DNA from: T3SED10-47 sp046483725
GTDB lineage: Bacteria > Bipolaricaulota > Bipolaricaulia > Bipolaricaulales > Bipolaricaulaceae
Length of the DNA stretch: 12,841 bases
Assembly: GCA_046483725.1 (NCBI GenBank)
Contig: JAWOCQ010000044.1
Span: 1 to 12,841 of the forward strand
Direction: 5' to 3'
Shown: positions 8,415 through 12,841 of the stretch, in pieces
How the letters are laid out: each line of letters begins with the position of its first letter
How positions within the stretch are numbered: the stretch's first letter is position 1
Translations under genes and position numbers: made by a program
The notes under the pieces: model-generated
Seen by the model: only the letters and a program-made list of their open reading frames with translations
What the model was told of the DNA's origin: nothing
Databases searched by the model: none

Positions 8415-9714
8415 CGCCGACCGCTCACCCTTCCCCTGGCTGCAGCTGACCTTACTCCTTTTGCTGGCGGCGGCGGGCTCAGTATGGTGTTGGCGGGACG
8501 GTCTATCGCTCTGCCCATGGCCTATGGCGGCCGCGTCCAGCTTGGGCTTGGTGCTCCCCAGCCTCGCGGTGGCATTGGTCATCTCGCCCGAGGAGCGCCG
8601 CTTGGGTCTGGGCCTGCTGGCCGCAGCGGTAATTCTCTCTAAGCTGGGTAGCATCGGCTCGCCTTTTCTAATGCCCTGGGGGGTGGCCAGCTCCATGGTG
8701 GCCTTGCTGATCAGCCCCGCGCACGCTCTTCTCTCGCTGCTTCCTTTGGCGGGATGGGCCGCTCCCATGTTTGGAGGGGGGCCCACCCTCTCGGCGCTCG
8801 TGGGTGCAGCAGCGCTGGCCCTGGTCGCCGGGAGGGCACGCACGGCCAAGGACCTTCTGCTGGCCGGTTTGGCAGGCGGGCTGGCCGGAGCGGTGGTCGC
8901 AGCCACGCTGTGGCCCGAGTCGGGCTTTGCAGGCACCGCGGCTGCCCTTTTGTGCGGACCTGCCGCAGCTTTTATCACCTGGGCGGAGCTGCCAGCAGTG
9001 GAACGCGCCACCGACCGGACCTCCCCCCTGAGCCTCGTGGACCTGCTTAACCCCTCTCATCCGTTGCTGGAGCGCATGCGAGCCGAGGCCCCGGGGTCGT
9101 ACTATCACTCACGGGATGTGGCCGCCCTCGCCGAGGCCGCCGCCCGCGCTGTGAGCGCCAACCCCGTGCTGGCCGCTGTGGGAGGCCTGTACCACGACTT
9201 GGGCAAGCTCCTGCGCCCCCACTTCTTCGGCGAGAACCAGTCCGGTACAAATCCCCACGAGGAGCTCTCGCCTTCCATGTCCAAGGTGGTGTTGGCCTCA
9301 CATGTCAAGGACGGAATCGAGTTGGGCCGGCGCTACGGACTCAAGGGCGACGTCCTGCAATTCGTGGCCTCACACCACGGAACCTCGGTGATGCGTGCGT
9401 TCTTCGAGCTGGCGGCGGAGAAGGGAGTTAGCGAGGACGAGTTTCGCTACGATTCCCCTCTCCCCGACACCAAGGAGAGCGCTATCGTCATGCTGGCCGA
9501 CTCCGTGGAGGCCTACGCTCGTGGAAAGGACCGGGACGATCTTCGCGAGCTAGTGGAAAGGGCCATTGAAGACCGGCGCAGAGACGGCCAGTTGGACCGC
9601 AGTCCCCTGACCTTTGCCGAGCTGGCCAGGATCCGCCGGGCTTTCACCTCCGCCTTGCAAGGGATGACCCATCGCCGCACCGGAGCCTTCCCCGAGCCCA
9701 AGGAGGGGCGGTGA
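8371..9714 (+). CDS. pgpH: Shortened PgpH-type 7TM-HD phosphodiesterase (predicted c-di-AMP hydrolase)
   Basis: This 447-residue protein has about seven hydrophobic segments (residues 24-203) followed by a cytoplasmic HD domain (about 218-430). The HD domain is very close to the PgpH/YqfF family: LVDLLNPSHPLLERM, EAPGSYYHS, YHDLGKLLRPHFFGENQ, NPHEELSPSMS, HVKDGIELG and ASHHGT. Likely metal ligands are His246, His275-Asp276, His311, His335 and Asp377, so the active site looks complete. Family members hydrolyse c-di-AMP to pApA. Typical PgpH proteins are about 700 residues or more because an extracellular 7TMR-HDED domain sits near the N-terminus; it is absent here. The start ATG lies inside phoH (44-base overlap) with GAGG just upstream, and no other in-frame start precedes the first membrane segment. 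The stop overlaps the ligA start by 4 bases (GTGA). The family is secure; the substrate is inferred. Confidence 0.88.
   Translation: MSAARRNRIQEQRRSADRSPFPWLQLTLLLLLAAAGSVWCWRDGLSLCPWPMAAASSLGLVLPSLAVALVISPEERRLGLGLLAAAVILSKLGSIGSPFLMPWGVASSMVALLISPAHALLSLLPLAGWAAPMFGGGPTLSALVGAAALALVAGRARTAKDLLLAGLAGGLAGAVVAATLWPESGFAGTAAALLCGPAAAFITWAELPAVERATDRTSPLSLVDLLNPSHPLLERMRAEAPGSYYHSRDVAALAEAAARAVSANPVLAAVGGLYHDLGKLLRPHFFGENQSGTNPHEELSPSMSKVVLASHVKDGIELGRRYGLKGDVLQFVASHHGTSVMRAFFELAAEKGVSEDEFRYDSPLPDTKESAIVMLADSVEAYARGKDRDDLRELVERAIEDRRRDGQLDRSPLTFAELARIRRAFTSALQGMTHRRTGAFPEPKEGR
9701..9706 (+). promoter_or_regulatory. Shine-Dalgarno sequence of ligA (AGGAGG)
   Basis: AGGAGG lies four bases before the GTG at 9711 and fixes ligA's start on the codon that overlaps the pgpH stop (GTGA). 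It shows that the organism uses Shine-Dalgarno initiation inside operons, in contrast to the operon's first gene. Confidence 0.75.
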
Positions 9715-11735
9715 GCGAGAACGTTGAGCAGGCACGCCGCGAGCTCGAGGCCCTGCGCAAGGAAATTCACGAAAACGACCACAGGTACTACGTACTAAAC
9801 GAGCCGGTAATCTCCGATGCCGAGTACGACCGATTGTACAGTCGGCTACTGGAACTCGAATCGCACCACCCAGAGCTGGTCACACCCGACTCACCCAGCC
9901 AACGGGTAGGAGCTCCGCCGGCGGAATCTTTCCGCACTGTACGCCACGAGGTGCCCATGCTCTCGCTGAACAACTGCTTTCACGAAGACGAGCTCAGGGA
10001 GTGGGACTCCAGGGTCAGAAGGCTCCTCGCGGCCGATGCGGTGGAGTATCTGTGCGAGCCCAAGCTGGACGGGCTGTCCGTGGAGCTTGTTTACGAGAAC
10101 GGAGCACTGACCACGGCCTCCACCCGGGGCGACGGTGTACAGGGGGAGGACATAACGGCCAACGTGCGTACCATCCGTCAGGTGCCCCTGCGCTTGCGTA
10201 CTGCTGCAGCACCCCCGGTGCTGGACGTCCGGGGAGAAGTCTACATGGAGACCGCGGCGTTCGTGGCCCTCAACAAAGCCCGAGCGGAGAGAGGCGAGTC
10301 CTTGTTCGCCAACCCCCGAAACGCCGCCGCTGGCTCCCTCCGTCAGCTCGATCCAACTGTCACCGCAGGCCGCCCCCTAAAGCTGTTTTGCTACGCCGTG
10401 GGCCGCGCACCGGGCCTGACCGTGCCCACTCAGGCACGCCTGCTTGAGTTCCTGCAGGAGTTAGGGTTTCCGGCAAATCCGCTCCATCGCCTATGCACGG
10501 ACGTACAAGACGTGCTCGAGTTCTACAGCCACCTCGCCGCGGAGCGGCGGAACCTTCCCTACGCGGTAGACGGATGCGTGGTAAAGGTGAACGACCTGGC
10601 CCAGCGCGCCATGCTGGGAGAGATATCCCGCGCCCCGCGATGGGCGATCGCCTTCAAATTCCCCTCCGAAGAGGCCGTGACTCGTGTTCGGGACATCCGA
10701 GTCCAGGTAGGCCGTACAGGGGCGCTCACACCGGTGGCGGTGTTGGAATCAGTGGAGGTCGGAGGGGTGACAGTGTCACGCGCTACGCTGCATAACGAAG
10801 ATGAAATCAGCAGAAAGGACGTACGAATAGGAGATTGGGTGGTGGTCCGCCGGGCGGGGGATGTGATTCCCGAGGTGGTCAAATCCATCCCCGAGCGAAG
10901 GGAAGGGGGGGAGGAGCCTTTCCGTATGCCCACCAGCTGCCCTGTGTGCGGGGGGCCGGTCGTGCGCCCACCAGACGAAGCCCTTCATCGTTGCCCAAAC
11001 GTGTCTTGCCCCGCCCGAATCAAAGTGGCCATCCGCCACTTCGCCTCTCGGGGAGGCGCGGACATCGAAGGACTGGGTAGCAAGCTTGTTGACCAGCTGG
11101 TGGACCACAGCCTGGTACGACGTATCTCGGACGTCTTCCACCTGACCCACCAGCAACTGTCGTCCCTGGGAAGGATGGGGGACAAATCGGCCCACAATCT
11201 CCTCCGCCAAATCGAAGGGGCCAAGTCCATTCCCCTGGCCCGCCTTATCTACGCCCTGGGCATCCGGCACGTGGGGGAAACTGTGGCTCAGGCCATGGCA
11301 AGCAACTTCGGCTCCTTGGAAGCCCTGTCTGAGGCCGACCGTGAGGCGCTGCTCTGCATCCCCCAGGTCGGGCCGGTGGTTGCCCAGAGCATTGCCGACT
11401 TCTTTTCCTCCGAGGAAAATAGGCAGCTGGTCCGCGAGCTCAAAGCGGTCGGTGTGGACCCCAAGGAGGAGCCCCGGACCGGCGGCCCCCTCTCCGGGAC
11501 CACCTTCGTGCTCAGCGGGGCATTGGACAGCGCCAGCCGCCAGGAGGCCAGTAGCTGGGTGAAGGACCAGGGGGGGAGAGTGGTTGGCTCCGTTTCTCGC
11601 AATGTGGACTACCTCGTGGAGGGACACAACCCTGGTTCCAACGCCGCAGAAGCTCGGCGGCTCGGCATTTCGGTGTTGAGTGAACAGGAGTTTCTAGCCT
11701 TGCTGAACCGTCACTCAAGGAGCAGCCGCGAGTAG
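9711..11735 (+). CDS. ligA: NAD-dependent DNA ligase LigA
   Basis: This full-length 674-residue bacterial LigA seals nicks in DNA during replication and repair, using NAD. Domains in order: Ia NAD-binding (HRYYVLNEPVISDAEYDRL, about 24-42); adenylation domain with the nucleotide-accepting lysine in EPKLDG (Lys118) and STRGDG (137-142); OB fold; a Cys4 zinc finger (Cys410, Cys413, Cys428, Cys433); helix-hairpin-helix repeats (about 435-585); and a C-terminal BRCT domain (about 592-668, GTTFVLSGALD to GHNPGSNAAEA). All key residues look intact. GTG start with AGGAGG upstream, overlapping pgpH by 4 bases, puts it in the same operon. This position is where ybeY often follows phoH-pgpH in other bacteria. 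Its last 25 bases overlap the converging sigma factor gene, so no separate terminator fits between them. Confidence 0.97.
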   Translation: MSENVEQARRELEALRKEIHENDHRYYVLNEPVISDAEYDRLYSRLLELESHHPELVTPDSPSQRVGAPPAESFRTVRHEVPMLSLNNCFHEDELREWDSRVRRLLAADAVEYLCEPKLDGLSVELVYENGALTTASTRGDGVQGEDITANVRTIRQVPLRLRTAAAPPVLDVRGEVYMETAAFVALNKARAERGESLFANPRNAAAGSLRQLDPTVTAGRPLKLFCYAVGRAPGLTVPTQARLLEFLQELGFPANPLHRLCTDVQDVLEFYSHLAAERRNLPYAVDGCVVKVNDLAQRAMLGEISRAPRWAIAFKFPSEEAVTRVRDIRVQVGRTGALTPVAVLESVEVGGVTVSRATLHNEDEISRKDVRIGDWVVVRRAGDVIPEVVKSIPERREGGEEPFRMPTSCPVCGGPVVRPPDEALHRCPNVSCPARIKVAIRHFASRGGADIEGLGSKLVDQLVDHSLVRRISDVFHLTHQQLSSLGRMGDKSAHNLLRQIEGAKSIPLARLIYALGIRHVGETVAQAMASNFGSLEALSEADREALLCIPQVGPVVAQSIADFFSSEENRQLVRELKAVGVDPKEEPRTGGPLSGTTFVLSGALDSASRQEASSWVKDQGGRVVGSVSRNVDYLVEGHNPGSNAAEARRLGISVLSEQEFLALLNRHSRSSRE

Positions 11736-12607
11736 TACTCCAGCGCCTTGCTTCCCCAGGTTTCCTTCAGACGTCCCAGGGCTCGGCTTTCCAGCTGGCG
11801 CACGCGTTCCCGGGAGACCCCCAGTGAGCTGCCCACCTGGGCAAGCGTTCGGGGACTGTCTCCCACAAGGCCGTATCTCATGCGCAGAACGGTCGCCTCC
11901 CGCTGGGGGAGCCCATCGATGAGGACTACCAAATCCTCCCGCAATAGCTCCCTGACGGCTTCTCTCTCCGGGGAGGGAACCTTATCGTCCTGAATGAACT
12001 CGTCCAGGCTCGCCTCGGCCTCCGCTCCCAGCGGGGCGTCCAGCGACACCATCTCCCGCACCGTGCGCTCCACCCGCCGCACCCGTTCGGCCGTGAGCCC
12101 GGGGACTTGGTAGACCTCCTGCCCCTGTTCCGGTTCCTCGGCGACCTGCGCCTCCTGGGCTCCAAAATCCGCCTTGAGCTGCTGGTACTTCAGGATCGCC
12201 CGGAACAGGTGAGCAGGAATGCGGATCATCTGGGAATAGCGCTCGATGGCGGTGCCAATGGCCTGGCGTATCCACCACCGGGCGTAGGTGGAAAGCCGGA
12301 ACCCCCGTTCCACCTCGAACCTGTCCACCGCCTGCACCAAGCCGATGTTCCCTTCCTGGATCATGTCCAAAAAGTCCAGGCCCGTTTCCCCATACTCCCG
12401 CGCCACCGCTACAACTAGGCGCAGGTGGGAAAGGATAAGCTCTTCTCGAGCCTTGCGGTCCCCCTCACGGGCACGCCGGGCGAGCGCTCCCTCCTCCTCA
12501 GCCGAAAGCGCTGGGTGGCGTCGGACTTCGGCTAGGTAAACGCTGAGGAGATCCGGGTCTGCCTCTGCCGCTTCCAACTGCGCCGTGAGCCGCTCCAATT
12601 CCTCCAT
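11711..12607 (-). CDS. RNA polymerase sigma-70 family factor (RpoD/SigA-like, no region 1.1)
   Basis: Numbered from the ATG at 12607 this is a 298-residue sigma factor with region 1.2 (DLLSVYLAEVRRHP, 19-32), regions 2.1-2.4 (LILSHLRLVVAVAREY, DMIQEGNIGLVQAVDRFE, RLSTYARWWIRQAIGTAIE), region 3 (about 133-215) and region 4 with its helix-turn-helix (LAQVGSSLGVSRERVRQLES, about 255-274). It is group 1 or group 2 like, and could be the housekeeping factor or a close paralogue. Region 1.1 and the large non-conserved insert are missing. In region 2.4 the -10-reading glutamine is kept (Gln115), but the position corresponding to E. coli Thr440 is glycine (118), and the following segment reads ERYSQM instead of the usual ADQART-like sequence. 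A start at 12607 is chosen because GGAG precedes it by about 9 bases and the frame upstream (to 12688) has no sigma-like sequence. The gene converges on ligA with a 25-base overlap. Confidence 0.93.
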   Translation of the reverse strand: MEELERLTAQLEAAEADPDLLSVYLAEVRRHPALSAEEEGALARRAREGDRKAREELILSHLRLVVAVAREYGETGLDFLDMIQEGNIGLVQAVDRFEVERGFRLSTYARWWIRQAIGTAIERYSQMIRIPAHLFRAILKYQQLKADFGAQEAQVAEEPEQGQEVYQVPGLTAERVRRVERTVREMVSLDAPLGAEAEASLDEFIQDDKVPSPEREAVRELLREDLVVLIDGLPQREATVLRMRYGLVGDSPRTLAQVGSSLGVSRERVRQLESRALGRLKETWGSKALEYYSRLLLE

Positions 12608-12620
12608 GGTTCCCCGCTCC

Positions 12621-12648
12621 AGTGTACACCTAGCTCCACACTCCTCAA
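12621..12648 (-). promoter_or_regulatory. Candidate promoter for the sigma factor gene (TTGAGG-16-TACACT)
   Basis: On the minus strand TTGAGG (12643-12648) and TACACT (12621-12626) are separated by 16 bases. The predicted start is near 12614, only 7 bases before the ATG. That would leave the GGAG sequence (12617-12620) outside the transcript, so either the promoter or the ribosome-binding site assignment is wrong. Confidence 0.25.
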
Positions 12649-12737
12649 CCACGGGGTCTACCATGGGATTGTAAGGCGGGGCATGCATGGTAGGATGTGA
12701 TTGCGGTGGGGGTGTGGCTCATGGGGTCGGCGGTACT

Positions 12738-12841
12738 TTATGGGAGCCGCTCGGTCTGAAATGCCGCCCCTGCCGCTTTTTTCATCCAGGGGACGTCCAC
12801 CGGGATGATGCCGGCCGGTATTGGCTTGTGGCTCTGTTTGG
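12738..12841 (-). CDS. Possible 3' end of an unidentified gene (partial)
   Basis: A minus-strand frame is open from the window edge to a TAA at 12738-12740. Its last residues read IPAGIIPVDVPWMKK and end in FQTERLP. About three quarters of its codons end in G or C, similar to the neighbouring genes, which favours it over the overlapping plus-strand frame that starts at 12687. I do not recognise the protein, and only about 33 codons are visible. If real, it is encoded upstream of and in the same direction as the sigma gene, about 130 bases away. Confidence 0.25.
   Translation of the reverse strand, partial: KQSHKPIPAGIIPVDVPWMKKAAGAAFQTERLP

Noticed and set aside
10776..11627. Open frame of 283 codons on the minus strand
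   Set aside because: It lies wholly antisense to ligA, whose domains and catalytic residues are intact in the plus frame.
12608..12688. N-terminal extension of the sigma factor to ATG 12688
   Set aside because: The added residues do not look like sigma region 1.1, and the ATG at 12607 has GGAG at suitable spacing.
12777..12782. T-run after GC-rich sequence as an intrinsic terminator
   Set aside because: The preceding bases do not form an adjacent stable hairpin, and no plus-strand gene ends just before it.
12687..12841. Plus-strand partial frame starting at ATG 12687 (cysteine-rich, open to the window end)
   Set aside because: Only about half of its codons end in G or C, unlike the neighbouring genes, and a competing minus frame fits better; it cannot be decided from 51 codons.

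Overview
This is a GC-rich bacterial chromosome segment holding ordinary core genes arranged in an unusual way. It contains no phage, insertion sequence, CRISPR or tRNA that I can recognise. The phylum cannot be fixed from here. The 23S rRNA is clearly bacterial but differs from the usual consensus at normally invariant stretches. The gene content (an LCP-family protein beside rsfS, and an mtaB-phoH-pgpH block) is typical of Firmicutes-, Chloroflexota- or deep-branching thermophile-like bacteria. A deep lineage such as Bipolaricaulota is only a weak guess.

Left part, all on the minus strand (1-5518). From upstream to downstream this reads: a lipoprotein made of two right-handed parallel beta-helix modules (3380-5518), an LCP (LytR-CpsA-Psr) family protein (2071-3246), the ribosomal silencing factor rsfS (1734-2087, overlapping the LCP gene), two candidate rRNA promoters, and then directly the 5' half of a 23S rRNA gene (1-about 1587) that runs out of the window. 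No 16S or tRNA lies between rsfS and 23S, so this 23S gene is unlinked from a 16S gene on its 5' side. The -35 box of the upstream rRNA promoter contains the rsfS stop codon.

Right part, plus strand (5617-11735). One tight operon holds an AMMECR1-domain protein, mtaB (tRNA ms2t6A37 methylthiotransferase), phoH, a shortened pgpH-type 7TM-HD phosphodiesterase (predicted c-di-AMP hydrolase) and ligA (NAD-dependent DNA ligase). Neighbouring genes overlap by 4 to 44 bases or are separated by 4 bases. A consensus-like promoter (TTGACA, 17 bases, TAACTT) lies so close to the first gene that the predicted transcription start falls on the GTG start codon, which predicts a leaderless mRNA. The LCP, beta-helix and sigma genes also have candidate -10 boxes unusually close to their starts. 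Inside the operon, ligA has a strong Shine-Dalgarno sequence.

Right end, minus strand. A sigma-70 family factor (11711-12607) converges on ligA and the two coding ends overlap by 25 bases. The last 230 bases hold a weak candidate promoter for the sigma gene and an ambiguous partial reading frame.

Points most worth a second look: the unlinked 23S with rsfS directly upstream, the predicted leaderless start, the LCP protein that lacks several conserved motif residues, and the PgpH homologue reduced to membrane plus HD domains.
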